Of a stretch of 64,000 bases of DNA, positions 11,604 to 25,267 are shown in pieces. The stretch spans positions 434,001 through 498,000 of the forward strand of contig JAHQRK010000013.1 of NCBI GenBank assembly GCA_019828595.1. The letters run 5' to 3'. The notes beneath the pieces were generated by a model. It saw only the letters and a program-made list of their open reading frames with translations. It searched no databases and had not been told where the DNA came from. The DNA is from Aphanomyces cochlioides. Lineage: Eukaryota; Oomycota; Saprolegniomycetes; Saprolegniales; Verrucalvaceae. How positions within the stretch are numbered: the first letter of the stretch is position 1; each line of letters opens with the position of its first letter. The position numbers and the translations under genes are program-made.

Positions 11604-13876
11604 GGTGAAGAAGAAACCAAGGAAGAAGATATTTCCGATGGAAATGTGGATTGCAACACTGACAATCAATTACTTGCCTTGGCAAATGCTGATCCTCCGC
11701 TAAACGTGGATGTGGATTTGATTGATGTACCTCCTCGCGAGCAAGGATTAAGTCTCCGGAATAAACCCAAGGGTCGCCCGAAGAAGAAGAGTGATCACAA
11801 CAGTGCACGCGTCAGTTTCGATGACTTCGATGAATCATTGGTGCCTCTTCATACTATTGAGCAGGGTTCGATTTGCCGCCATTGCGAAGCGAAGATTTGG
11901 CCAGGCGAAGAAAAGGACTGCTGCGGTGGAGGCACTCGAGTGCTGCCTGTTGCTACCTGGCCTGACACACCCGAGTTTCGCGAATACATTGCTTTGTTCA
12001 AAACCAGAGGGTTTGTCAATAACACTCGCCGGTACAACGCCCTCTTTGCCTTTACATCTATTGGTACCCAAGAAATTATTCACGGCAACGGTGGGCCGAG
12101 ATCTTATACAATCCAAGGCGCTTTGCATTATTTAATTGGACCACTGTTGCCTGCGGACGAAGAACAAGCCAGTTACGCCCAGATCTACATTACGGATCCT
12201 GAAACGCAAGCAAGCATACGACGAAGAATGCTTGGGGGAAAACTTAATGTGTCAACTGTGACGAAAATCAGCGTCTACTACTACAGCACAACGCGTTCAC
12301 CCAGCTGTACAAGCATGCGAAGGATATTCCAAAGGATGACGACATGAGAATTGTGCTCACTGCTCAGCCTCGAAGCAACAGCCGAACGCATAACCTTCCT
12401 ACGTGTTCTGAAATCGCTGTTCTTTTTTCAGAAACGTCCAAGTCAGGGCGTCATATCTTACTGCATGGTATTGATGGCCCCATACTCAGCGAAGTTCAGC
12501 GAAACTATCACGTTGGTAAACATGTGCGTTTGGATCGACAACCTGGGGAACAACGCTTATTTCGCATTAAGGAATTTCATTCGGCATATGACCCGCTTCA
12601 ATACCCTTTGCTCTTTCCCACTGGGACTTTGGGGTGGTTGTTTGACAACAAGAGCGGTCGCAATCATGAAAACGTGAGTTTGAACGATTATGCTCGATAC
12701 CATTTGCACGAGCGCGGTGCATTCTCTCCATTACATGCCAGCGGACCTCTATTTCAAGTGTTTGCAGTCGACAATTTTGCAAAGGTGGAAAACCAAAGGC
12801 TTCGATATATTCGTGACCAAACCAACAACCTCCGCAGCGACACGTACCGCGCACTTCATGACGCTGTTTCGCATGATGTGGACCTCAGAAGCATTGGAAA
12901 AAGGATTGTTTTGCCGTCATCTTACACGGGTGGACCTCGGTACATGAGACAACGTTACCTTGACGCCATGGCAATTGTTCGCAAGTTCGGTCGACCAGAC
13001 CTTTTTATCACTGTGACATGCAATCCAAAGTGGGTTGAAATCGACAGGGAGCTGGAATTGGCGAAAGACGACTATGAATTTAAACGATCTCCAGCTGATC
13101 GACCTGACTTAGTGACGCGCATGTTCCGTCTCAAGCTCTTAGCCATTGAAGCCATGCTGTACAAGGGGGAAGTTTTGGGTCGACAAGCTGCGTGTGTTCG
13201 TGTTGTCGAATTCCAAAAGCGTGGTCTGCCTCATGCCCATATGTTGGTCATTTTCACTGGGGACGACAAAATCAAGACAGCTGCCGATATTGACAGTATT
13301 ATCAGTGCAGAAATCCCCGACAAGGAAAAGAATCCAAGACTGCACGAAATTGTTACAACCTGCATGATTCACAAATGCAGCGACCGATGCCTGAAAAACG
13401 GGAAGTGCAAGAAAAACTTTCCAAAAGCATACTGCAACGAAACATCAGAAGGCAGTGATGGATATCCACTCTACCGTCGTCGCCGCTCTTCGGCAGAGCG
13501 GCCCTCTGAGTATACCAACCAATATGTTATTCCGTACTGCCCAACGTTGAGTGCCATGTTCGACTGCCACATCAATGTCGAGGCGTGTACAAGTATATCT
13601 GCAGTCAAGTACCTGTACAAGTACATCTGCAAGGGCTCAGACCGCTCAAATTTTCAACTTGAGTCCGGCGAACTTGACGAAATCAAGCAATACCAAGATG
13701 CCCGCTATGCATCGTGCTGTGAGGCCCTCACACGCATTTTCTCTTTCGACATGTTCAAACGATCTCACGCTGTCGAAAAAACGCATAGTCGCCTTGAGCA
13801 TCATCTAAGCGCATGGTCATCATTGTCTTGCCGTCAACTATGGAGGCCAATTCGAAGTAAAAAAAGAAAGAAGTGA
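11604..13876 (+). pseudogene. Helitron Rep fragment, unit 3, N-terminus deleted and frameshifted
   Basis: The basic-repeat N-terminus is gone. The frame restarts in the Asp/Glu linker, runs through the CxxC finger, and loses one C at about 12269 (AAAATCAGCG instead of AAAATCCAGCG). It resumes in the next frame from about 12270 through the Rep core (PDLFITVTCNPKW, PHAHM, KYLYKYICKG). It leaves the Helitron at the unit-1 breakpoint after HAVEK and stops at 13876. Unit 5 shares the 1-nt deletion and the YICKGSDR variant, which links units 3 and 5 despite their different 3' structures. Confidence 0.82.
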
Positions 13877-14165
13877 ATAAGGAGTGCGAAGTAAATGCCG
13901 TCTCCTTAGTTTCAAAATAATATGTTCTCTGATTGATAATTTATTTTTCTTTCGGTACGAGTCGACGGTTTTTTGGTCAGGACATGATTTATCTCCTGAC
14001 GAAAAATAATATTCGTCAGTCAACAGTAGCCAATCAGAATCCTCGGCGTTAACTTATTTTTTTACTTCGAACTGGGCCTGAATCAAATTCAAAATTCATA
14101 GTATGGCTTCAAACGTTTCATGTGTGTGAGCAAATCTTTGTTATTTCCAAAGCAAAACGCTCCAC

Positions 14166-14194
14166 CCAGGGGCGTAGCCCTGGCCTCACCCTAG
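14166..14194 (+). other. Helitron 3' terminus, unit 3
   Basis: Hairpin and CTAG (14191-14194), followed at once by TC of unit 4 (14195). Confidence 0.9.
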
Positions 14195-14522
14195 TCTATT
14201 ACTTAAGGCTCTAACGCAACACGTAAGTACGAGACTAAGTACGAGAGTAATTTTTACATACAAACGTCAAGTCAACAAATGAGCAATTTTTATATACTTT
14301 ATCCAAGTACAAAATGAGCAATTTTTACATACTTTATCCAAGTACAAAATGAGCAATTTTTACAAACAAACGCCAAGTAAAAAAAAGAGTAATTTGAGAC
14401 AAGTTCGTTCATGCACCCATGATGCTGGACGTGGCAGTTGTCGATAATATTAATAATCATTCCACATACAAAATGAAAATATTGGCCTACTATTTAAAAT
14501 AATACCTGCCAAAGACGAGATG

Positions 14523-15219
14523 GGCGCTCCTCCAAAGGAACCCCACTGGACTCTTTCAACCTGTATTAAACCTTCCGCATAATTATCCGGATATCCATGG
14601 ATATTTCCTTGGACGGAACAAAGTGACATGGAATGCAATGAACGCTGTCATGTATTAGATGTAGGTTTTACGAATAGCTATCACTAAGCCTTTAAAATAC
14701 ATACTACCTGTTGCGTTTTGCTTCGCCACATGAACTGATCAAGGTAAGATTGAAGGTCGTCAGTTTGAACACCTCGCATGGCCTTCAAGTACTTTTTCAC
14801 ACGTACTTCCCACACACTTTCAATTGACTGTGAGTTTCATTCAACAGGAGTTTCACCTTACTTTCATGCACCATTCAACAGCGGCTGACTCGCTGACTGT
14901 TTCCTTCATAACCCTGTCGAACGTGTAGTCCGAGACATCGGACAAGTCATATAGACTGTCTATTGCAAATTTCGAAATGTGTCCAGACAAGTGAATGGCT
15001 CTTATTGTTTGTGTTTAGTGGGTTTCAACTGGAGTGGTATTCTATTTCTAAGTATAAGGATTGGATGGTTCTCTTTCAATGGCGCGCATTCGTGGGGTCA
15101 GATTGGAGTTTATAGTGTATCTGGATAATCGATTCTTTTATCTGGATACAAAATCAATTCGTCATTTGTCCGTTAATACAGGTTGAAAGAGTCCAGTGGG
15201 GTTCCTTTGGAGGAGCGCC
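14523..15219. mobile_element. Nested TIR element, unit 4 (shortened)
   Basis: A 697-bp copy. It lost 54 bp between two ATATCCATGG repeats in the palindrome and has a 2-nt loss elsewhere. Confidence 0.72.
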
Positions 15220-15927
15220 ACGAGATGCATGGCAATTGGTTTTTTCTGGGGCGATGCAAGATGAGATGCATGTCTTAGGATAGCTTCACTCGGGCAGAAA
15301 AGGCCGCTGAATAAGCGGTCAACACACTGTGCAGTAGGGTGACGAGCCCTTTCTGCCACTTTAAGCCATACTCTGGCCAGAGGCTTGAACTCCGAAAGGC
15401 GAATTCCGACGCGATACGCGAATGTTACGAAGTAGGGCCTTTTTGGCTCGAAATACCGGACATTTTCATAGAGCAGCCAGGGACAGCAGGGACAGCTAAA
15501 ACATGTGGTTTTACTGTATTTTCATATTGACTTTGGACGAGTAAATCCTCTCCCCATAGTTCAACTTTTTACAGTAAGGGGACAATGTGTAACGTTGGTT
15601 ACCACTATTGCAACTGATGGTGCTACTTTTTTTGATGGAGTACCACTGTTGATAGTGGGCCTACGGCGAGTATCATGAATCACTTCAGGGGTATTTCATG
15701 ATTCTTAGCAGGTGTATTACCCAGTATCAAAGTTTCAACTCATTGGATGTACGAGTTCAATACGCGATATTAAACAATGTGATGTTTAATAAATACCGCG
15801 AACTCTGTACGATTTATGAAAGAAATTAGTAGTATTTTTCTGGCAAACCACATTATGTTAAGCTCAAGTGGCGGGACACATATCCACAGTATTTTTACGA
15901 TCCAATCACATTATCATTTTTGTGTTG

Positions 15928-17292
15928 ATGTTTTTGTATGAACATTTGTCTGACGCAGTTTTCTGCGTAGAAAATAACAACTACTCGGCCTCTAAGAAAG
16001 GCAAAGGCAATCATGACAATGACAATCAAGGACATGCGATCGATAACTCCGAACCTGGGAAGCAAGCAGAGCGGAATGAAGTGCATGCTACCGAACAAGA
16101 GTCTGCATCCACTGGAGCTAATGGCTGGGCTGTGGATGACGATGCCTTGAATCAGAGCAATATTAACGACGAGGCGGATATGAGAAAGGCCAAGAAGGCG
16201 GAGTACAACAAACGTGCTCGCAAAAAGAAACGGCAAGCTCTTCTAAAGGCGGAGTACAACAATCGTGCTCGCGAACAGAAACGGCAAGCTCTCCTGGAAG
16301 AGGTCGACAAATCCAAAAAGGCGGAGTACAACAATCGTGCTCGCGAAAAGAAACGGCATGCTATCGTGGAAGACTTCGACAAAGAGGTGGCTATGAAAAG
16401 ATCCAAGAAGGCGGAATACAACAAACGTGCTCGCGAAAAAAAGCACAACACTGAGGTTGCGAATCAAGGGCGGGGTGTCATCATTTTGCACCATACGGAC
16501 ATGGATAAGAGCGACGAAGAGGAAACCAAGGAGGGAGAAGACAGAATCCATTATCGCGCTCAAAGTGACCATCATCTCAAGATTCTGGCAGCTCAGGAGC
16601 AAGAAGATCGCGAGCGCAGAGTTGACAATCGAAGGATCTATGCTGCGCTACAACCTAACCGTATGAATGAAGGAGGTGAAGAAGAAACCAAGGAAGAAGA
16701 TATTTCCGATGGAAGTGTGGATTGCAACACTGACAATCAATTACTTGCCTTGGCAAATGCTGATCCTCCGCTAAACGTGGATGTGGATTTGATTGATGTA
16801 CCTCCTCGCGAGCAAGGATTAAGTCTCCGGAATAAACCCAAGGGTCGCCCAAAGAAGAAGAGTGATCACAACAGTGCACGCGTCAGTTTCGATGACTTCG
16901 ATGAATCATTGGTGCCTCTTCATACTATTGAGCAGCGTTCGATTTGCCGCCATTGCGAAGCGAAGATTTGGCCAGGCGAAGAAAAGGACTGCTGCGGTGG
17001 AGGCACTCGAGTGCTGCCTGTTGCTACCTGGCCTGACACACCCGAGTTTCGCGAATACATTGCTTTGTTCAAAACCAGAGGGTTTGTCAATAACACTCGC
17101 CGGTACAACGCCCTCTTTGCCTTCACATCTATTGGTACCAAAGAAATTATTCACGGCAACGGTGGGCCGAGATCTTATACAATCCAAGGCGCTTTGCAAT
17201 ATTTAATTGGACCAATGTTGCCTGCGGACAAAGAACAAGCCAGTAGAATCTCCACCCACTACATGCCACGCTCACATTGGACACAAGCGTAG
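15928..17292 (+). pseudogene. Helitron protein N-terminal fragment, unit 4
   Basis: The first ATG is at 15928, and the frame is open from a GTG at 15868. It has four KAEYNNRARE-type repeats (against six in unit 1 and five in unit 2), the acidic linker, the KPKGRPKKK patch and the CxxC finger. It is cut at the unit 0/2 breakpoint and ends with the same 15 foreign codons and TAG at 17292. There is no nuclease or helicase. The frame is otherwise intact. Confidence 0.8.
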
Positions 17293-17499
17293 ATTACCAT
17301 CTAATGTTCGCCTTTCTCCATCTAGATATACTATGTCTCCGACATGTTGGTAGTCGCCATGAGCATCATCTAAGCGCATGGTCATCAGTGTCTTGCCGTC
17401 AAATGCGCCGTGAATAGGACTGGGTACCTCGAGCATCTGTATTATCACTGATAAGTCGTTCGTGTTATCTGTGCAAGTACTGGCATTTTTGCACAACAA
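17272..17499 (-). other. Antisense open frame in breakpoint filler, unit 4
   Basis: Third copy of the unrecognised antisense frame, differing from the others by single substitutions. Confidence 0.3.
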
Positions 17500-17836
17500 A
17501 ACAGGGAAACTATGGAGGCCAATTCGAAGTAAAAAAAGAAAGAAGTGAATAAGGAGTGCGAAGTAAATGCCGTCTCCTTAGTTTCAAAATAATATGTTCT
17601 CTGATTGATAATTTATTTTTCTTTCGGTACGAGTCGACGGTTTTTTGGTCAGGACATGATTTATCTCCTGACGAAAAATAATATTCGTCAGTCAACAGTA
17701 GCCAATCAGAATCCTCGGCGTTAACTTATTTTTTACTTCGAACTGGGCCTGAATCAAATTCAAAATTCATAGTATGGCTTCAAACGTTTCATGTGTGTGA
17801 GCAAATCTTTGTTATTTCCAAAGCAAAACGCTCCAC

Positions 17837-17865
17837 CCAGGGGCGTAGCCCTGGCCTCACCCTAG
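17837..17865 (+). other. Helitron 3' terminus, unit 4
   Basis: Hairpin and CTAG at 17862-17865; TC of unit 5 at 17866. Confidence 0.9.
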
Positions 17866-18194
17866 TCTATTACTTAAGGCTCTAACGCAACACGTAAGTA
17901 CGAGACTAAGTACGAGAGTAATTTTTACATACAAACGTCAAGTCAACAAATGAGCAATTTTTATATACTTTATCCAAGTACAAAATGAGCAATTTTTACA
18001 TACTTTATCCAAGTACAAAATGAGCAATTTTTACAAACAAACGCCAAGTAAAAAAAAAGAGTAATTTGAGACAAGTTCGTTCATGCACCCATGATGCTGG
18101 ACGTGGCAGTTGTCGATAATATTAATAATCATTCCACATACAAAATGAAAATATTGGCCTACTATTTAAAATAATACCTGCCAAAGACGAGATG

Positions 18195-18893
18195 GGCGCT
18201 CCTCCAAAGGAACCCCACTGGACTCTTTCAACCTGTATTAAACCTTCCGCATAATTATCCGGATATCCATGGATATTTCCTTGGACGGAACAAAGTGACA
18301 TGGAATGCAATGAACGCTGTCATGTATTAGATGTAGGTTTTACGAATAGCTATCACTAAGCCTTTAAAATACATACTACCTGTTGCGTTTTGCTTCGCCA
18401 CATGAACTGATCAAGGTAAGATTGAAGGTCGTCAGTTTGAACACCTCGCATGGCCTTCAAGTACTTTTTCACACGTACTTCCCACACACTTTCAATTGAC
18501 TGTGAGTTTCATTCAACAGGAGTTTCACCTTACTTTCATGCACCATTCAACAGCGGCTGACTCGCTGACTGTTTCCTTCATAACCCTGTCGAACGTGTAG
18601 TCCGAGACATCGGACAAGTCATATAGACTGTCTATTGCAAATTTCGAAATGTATGTCCAGACAAGTGAATGGCTCTTATTGTTTGTGTTTAGTGGGTTTC
18701 AACTGGAGTGGTATTCTATTTCTAAGTATAAGGATTGGATGGTTCTCTTTCAATGGCGCGCATTCGTGGGGTCAGATTGGAGTTTATAGTGTATCTGGAT
18801 AATCGATTCTTTTATCTGGATACAAAATCAATTCGTCATTTGTCCGTTAATACAGGTTGAAAGAGTCCAGTGGGGTTCCTTTGGAGGAGCGCC
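18195..18893. mobile_element. Nested TIR element, unit 5 (shortened)
   Basis: A 699-bp copy with the same 54-bp palindrome deletion as unit 4. Confidence 0.72.
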
Positions 18894-19623
18894 ACGAGAT
18901 GCATGGCAATTGGTTTTTTCTGGGGCGATGCAAGATGAGATGCATGTCTTAGGATAGCTTCACTCGGGCAGAAAAGGCCGCTGAATAAGCGGTCAACACA
19001 CTGTGCAGTAGGGTGACGAGCCCTTTCTGCCACTTTAAGCCATACTCTGGCCAGAGGCTTGAACTCCGAAAGGCGAATTCCGACGCGATCAAAAAATTTT
19101 AAAGAATAAAAATTTTATATATGCGAATGTTACGAAGTACGGCCTTTTTGGCTCGAAATACAGGACATTTTCATAGAGCAGCCAGGGACAGCTAAAACGT
19201 GTGTTTTTACTGTATTTTCATATTGACTTTGGACGAGTAAATCCTCTCCCCATAGTTCAACTTTTTACAGTAAGGGGACAATGTGTAACGTTGGTTACCA
19301 CTATTGCAACTGATGGTGCTACTTTTTTTGATGGAGTACCACTGTTGATAGTGGGCCTACGGCGAGTATCATGAATCACTTCAGGGGTATTTCATGATTC
19401 TTAGCAGGTGTATTACCCAGTATCAAAGTTTCAACTCATTGGATGTACGAGTTCAATACGCGATATTAAACAATGTGATGTTTAATAAATACCGCGAACT
19501 CTGTACGATTTATGAAAGAAATTAGTAGTATTTTTCTGGCAAACCACATTATGTTAAGCTCAAGTGGCGGGACACATATCCACAGTATTTTTACGATCCA
19601 ATCACATTATCATTTTTGTGTTG

Positions 19624-22600
19624 ATGTTTTTGTATGAACATTTGTCTGACGCAGTTTTCTGCGTAGAAAATAACAACTACTCGGCCTCTAAGAAAGGCAA
19701 AGGCAATCATGACAATGACAATCAAGGACATGCGATCGATAACTCCGAACCTGGGAAGCAAGCAGAGCGGAATGAAGTGCATGCTACCGAACAAGAGTCT
19801 GCATCCACTGGAGCTAATGGCTGGGCTGTGGATGACGATGCCTTGAATCAGAGCAATATTAACGACGAGGCGGATATGAGAAAGGCCAAGAAGGCGGAGT
19901 ACAACAAACGTGCTCGCAAAAAGAAACGGCAAGCTCTTCTAAAGGCGGAGTACAACAATCGTGCTCGCGAACAGAAACGGCAAGCTCTCCTGGAAGAGGT
20001 CGACAAATCCAAAAAGGCGGAGTACAACAATCGTGCTCGCGAAAAGAAACGGCATGCTATCGTGGAAGACTTCGACAAAGAGGTGGCTATGAAAAGATCC
20101 AAGAAGGCGGAATACAACAAACGTGCTCGCGAAAAAAAGCACAACACTGAGGTTGCGAATCAAGGGCGGGGTGTCATCATTTTGCACCATACGGACATGG
20201 ATAAGAGCGACGAAGAGGAAACCAAGGAGGGAGAAGACAGAATCCATTATCGCGCTCAAAGTGACCATCATCTCAAGATTCTGGCAGCTCAGGAGCAAGA
20301 AGATCGCGAGCGCAGAGTTGACAATCGAAGGATCTATGCTGCGCTACAACCTAACCGTATGAATGAAGGAGGTGAAGAAGAAACCAAGGAAGAAGATATT
20401 TCCGATGGAAATGTGGATTGCAACACTGACAATCAATTACTTGCCTTGGCAAATGCTAATCCTCCGCTAAACGTGGATGTGGATTTGATTGATGTACCTC
20501 CTCGCGAGCAAGGATTAAGTCTCCGGAATAAACCCAAGGGTCGCCCAAAGAAGAAGAGTGATCACAACAGTGCACGCGTCAGTTTCGATGACTTCGATGA
20601 ATCATTGGTGCCTCTTCATACTATTGAGCAGCGTTCGATTTGCCGCCATTGCGAAGCGAAGATTTGGCCAGGCGAAGAAAAGGACTGCTGCGGTGGAGGC
20701 ACTCGAGTGCTGCCTGTTGCTACCTGGCCTGACACACCCGAGTTTCGCGAATACATTGCTTTGTTCAAAACCAGAGGGTTTGTCAATAACACTCGCCGGT
20801 ACAACGCCCTCTTTGCCTTCACATCTATTGGTACCAAAGAAATTATTCACGGCAACGGTGGGCCGAGATCTTATACAATCCAAGGCGATTTGCATCATTT
20901 AATTGGACCACTGTTGCCTGCGGACGAAGAACAAGCCAGTTACGCCCAGATCTACATTACGGATCCTGAAACGCAAGCAAGCATACGACGAAGAATGCTT
21001 GGGGGAAAACTTAATGTGTCAACTGTGACGAAAATCAGCGTCTACTACTACAGCACAACGCGTTCACCCAGCTGTACAAGCATGCGAAGGATATTCCAAA
21101 GGATGACGACATGAGAATTGTGCTCACTGCTCAGCCTCGAAGCAACAGCCGAACGCATAACCTTCCTACGTGTTCTGAAATCGCTGTTCTTTTTTCAGAA
21201 ACGTCCAAGTCAGGGCGTCATATCTTACTGCATGGTATTGATGGCCCCATACTCAGCGAAGTTCAGCGAAACTATCACGTTGGTAAACATGTGCGTTTGG
21301 ATCGACAACCTGGGGAACAACGCTTATTTCGCATTAAGGAATTTCATTCGGCATATGACCCGCTTCAATACCCTTTGCTCTTTCCCACTGGGACTTTGGG
21401 GTGGTTGTTTGACAACAAGAGCGGTCGCAATCATGAAAACGTGAGTTTGAACGATTATGCTCGATACCATTTGCACGAGCGCGGTGCATTCTCTCCATTA
21501 CATGCCAGCGGACCTCTATTTCAAGTGTTTGCAGTCGACAATTTTGCAAAGGTGGAAAACCAAAGGCTTCGATATATTCGTGACCAAACCAACAACCTCC
21601 GCAGCGACACGTACCGCGCACTTCATGACGCTGTTTCGCATGATGTGGACCTCAGAAGCATTGGAAAAAGGATTGTTTTGCCGTCATCTTACACGGGTGG
21701 ACCTCGGTACATGAGACAACGTTACCTTGACGCCATGGCAATTGTTCGCAAGTTCGGTCGACCAGACCTTTTTATCACTGTGACATGCAATCCAAAGTGG
21801 GTTGAAATCGACAGGGAGCTGGAATTGGCGAAAGACGACTATGGATTTAAACGATCTCCAGCTGATCGACCTGACTTAGTGACGCGCATGTTCCGTCTCA
21901 AGCTCTTAGCCATTGAAGCCATGCTGTACAAGGGGGAAGTTTTGGGTCGACAAGCTGCGTGTGTTCGTGTTGTCGAATTCCAAAAGCGTGGTCTGCCTCA
22001 TGCCCATATGTTGGTCATTTTCACTGGGGACGACAAAATCAAGACAGCTGCCGATATTGACAGTATTATCAGTGCAGAAATCCCCGACAAGGAAAAGAAT
22101 CCAAGACTGCACGAAATTGTTACAACCTGCATGATTCACAAATGCAGCGACCGATGCCTGAAAAACGGGAAGTGCAAGAAAAACTTTCCAAAAGCATACT
22201 GCAACGAAACATCAGAAGGCAGTGATGGATATCCACTCTACCGTCGTCGCCGCTCTTCGGCAGAGCGGCCCTCTGAGTATACCAACCAATATGTTATTCC
22301 GTACTGCCCAACGTTGAGTGCCATGTTCGACTGCCACATCAATGTCGAGGCGTGTACAAGTATATCTGCAGTCAAGTACCTGTACAAGTACATCTGCAAG
22401 GGCTCAGACCGCTCAAATTTTCAACTTGAGTCCGGCGAACTTGACGAAATCAAGCAATACCAAGATGCCCGCTATGCATCGTGCTGTGAGGCCCTCACAC
22501 GCATTTTCTCTTTCGACATGTTCAAACGATCTCACGCTGTCGAGAACCTCGAAATACACTTGGAAGGTGAACAAGTTGTATGCATTCCTACCGACCGCCC

Positions 22601-24799
22601 GATGAGCCCTCAGGAATTGGCAAGGAGGAACCGGACGAAACTCACCACGTTTTTTTAACTGTGCCGTGAAAACAGTGATTCACAAGCACATGCGCGTGAA
22701 TGTCTGTACCATGATATCCCCGAGCATTTCGTATGGAACAAAAAGCTCCGCAAGTGGACATCACGTAAAAGGGGTGGTGATCGTATGATCGGGAGGATGC
22801 TGACGGTGTCACCGCGCTCGGGAGACTGTTTTTTTATGCGAATGCTCTTATGCTACCGACGAGGTCCGACATCGCACGAAGATTTGCGAACCGTCAATGG
22901 CGTGGTTCATCAGACGTTCAAGTCAGCCGCACTTGCCCTTGGCTTTCTTGAAAATGACGAGGAATGGCTAACCTGCATGCGAGAAGCAACTGAAACAGCA
23001 ACTCCCTATGAGCTCCGAACACTTTTTGTCAGTATTCTGATTCACTGTGAACCTGCGGACGCACGAGGGCTATGGAACAAATTCGAAGATGAAATGAGGC
23101 AAGATTTTCACCGCATGTACCCCGACGATTCTCAAAAATCTACAGCTTTCGCAATTCAGGCTTTATCAAGATGCCTCGAGTCGAATGCATCAAGCTTCGA
23201 TCGTTTTCCGGAGCTTCCACAGCTTGCACATTTCGAACAATATTTTGCTCTTGAGGAAACAAACAGGGGCCGTCAATCCAACCGATTAGTGGCTATGGAA
23301 TCTTCGCACAACCAAGAACAAATCCTAGGCATTTTGGAAGGCAAGTCTACGATGACCGAAGAGCACGAGGTCTTCTACAACGACGTTATGAGCGAGATTA
23401 CGAAGGAAAGTACTGTTCGAAGAGGCAAAGTATATTTTCTCGAAGGTGAGGGCGGCTCAGGGAAGACGTTCATCTCAACCATTTTACTGGCTCAAGTGCG
23501 CTCAATGAACAAAATTGCCTTGGCTGTTGCTTCGTCCGGACTTGCTGCTCTGAATTTGATCGGAGGTACAACTGCGCATTCGAGATTCTGTCTTCCAAGA
23601 TCATTGCACGAGCTTAGCCGATGTGACGTTCGGAAGCAGTCACATCTTGCGGAACTATTACGTCTCACAGAACTTATCATTTGGGACGAGTGTTCGATGA
23701 TGCACAAGTATGCTGTGGAGGCCGTTGATCACATGCTACAAGATTTGATGGACAACGCGCTTCCTTTTGGTGGAAAGGTCGTCATATTCTCGGGCGACTT
23801 CAAGCAAATGCTTCCAGTCATTTTGAAGGGCACACCTGGGCTAATCCTCGAAGCATGCTTGAAGAACAGCTACCTTTGGAGAAATATCGCACAGTTTCAT
23901 CTGACGGTGAACATGAGGTTGACCAACAACAACTCAGAGAGTTTCGAGAGTTTGCTGCATTGCTCAAGTCTATTGGTCATGGAACATACCCCACATGTAC
24001 CGAACTCGGTGCCGATTACATTCGACTACCTGATGATTTGGCGATTCCATACAAGTCGCCTGATGATTTGGGGTCATTTTTACACAGCGTCTATCAAGAC
24101 ATGAACAACCTGCGCATCAATGCACTTAGATCGTACTTTGGATGTCGAGCTATCCTTGCACCCAAACATAGTGTTGTTGCTGACATCAACACAACACTTC
24201 TTGAGCGACTCACTTCCGACTGCGAATTGACATATTTGTCCGCCGATTCTCTTGCTGACAAACCCAACTCGGACACAAATGCATGCGAGTTCCCCATCGA
24301 GTTTCTGAATTCTATAGACATCAACAACTTCCCCAGCCACAAGTTGCATTTGAAAGTTGGTTGCCCCATTATTCTGCTTCGTAATTTGTGTACTTCGGAA
24401 GGCATGTGCAACGGAACACGTTTAATTGTTCTTGAGCTGAAAACACGATGTATCAAGGCTCAAATTATGAACGGCTCCCACACGAACAAGATCGTTTACA
24501 TTCCCCGAACTACTACAATTCACGATGGTGAGCAAAACAATTACCCATTTGAGCTACGCAGAAGACAATTTCCTGTTCAAGTTGCCTTTGCAATGACGAT
24601 TCACAAGGCTCAAGGTCAAACGATTTCTCACGTGGGCGTCTACCTTCCAGAACCCGTCTTCTCGCATGGACAGCTTTACGTCGCCATGTCAAGAGCCCAA
24701 GCAAAAGGCAACATTAAGTTTTTGGTCGCCAATGGACAGTACGATGGACTGCCTGGAATCTACACGAAAAACATTGTGTATCAAGAAGCATTACAATAG
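19624..24799 (+). pseudogene. Helitron Rep/helicase gene, unit 5, four lesions
   Basis: This encodes the whole Helitron transposase in pieces. The first ATG is at 19624. There are four basic repeats, a CxxC finger, then a 1-nt deletion near 21035. The Rep core follows (PDLFITVTCNPKW, PHAHM near 21996, KYLYKYICKG with both catalytic tyrosines kept). An in-frame TAA at 22656-22658 sits where FFELC is expected. Next is a Pif1-type helicase: Walker A GEGGSGKT near 23450, Walker B IIWDECSMM near 23680, then one lost base near 23930. The C-terminal helicase motifs TIHKAQGQT and YVAMSRAQ reach the stop at 24799. Residues around the breaks continue the family pattern, so the gene decayed by point events. 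Confidence 0.88.
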
Positions 24800-25267
24800 G
24801 CAGGACTCCATAAAACTTCATCCATAACTAACAAACGTTATCACGTTCTTACAAATATTTACACTGTGTTGTTGTGGAATTGCCGTGACTTCCTGGATCA
24901 AGTCCAATTGCATCGTACCGATGAATTGGACGATAAATCCTCGAGATTAGCTAACCCCAAACTACGCACCTTATACTTAGATTCAACGTTACAGTATTAC
25001 AAGTTGAAGAAGTACGTGGTTGTCAACCAACGATGACCTCGATCTACTCATCGATCGCACAGATTGTGCAATCTGAACTTGGGTATATGATTTATCTCCT
25101 GACGAAAAAAATATTCGTCAGTCAACAGTAGCCAATCAGAATCCTCGGCGTTAACTTATTTTTTTACTTCGAACTGGGCCTGAATCAAATTCAAAATTCA
25201 TAGTATGGCTTCAAACGTTTCATGTGTGTGATCAAATCTTTTTTATTGCCAAAGCAAAACGCTCCAC

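Larger units (their letters stand above)
10083..14194 (+). mobile_element. Helitron unit 3 (5' and 3' deletions)
   Basis: This 4112-bp unit lost the start of the Rep gene by a deletion that joins GTTGATAGTGGG of the leader to the GGTGAAGAAGAAACC coding segment (about 11605). It ends at the same 3' breakpoint as unit 1. It also shares a small leader deletion (near 11358) with unit 4. Confidence 0.87.
14195..17865 (+). mobile_element. Helitron unit 4 (deleted)
   Basis: This is the shortest complete unit, 3671 bp. It shares a 54-bp loss inside the nested palindrome with unit 5, a leader deletion with unit 3, and its Rep breakpoint with units 0 and 2. This is a mosaic pattern. Confidence 0.87.
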
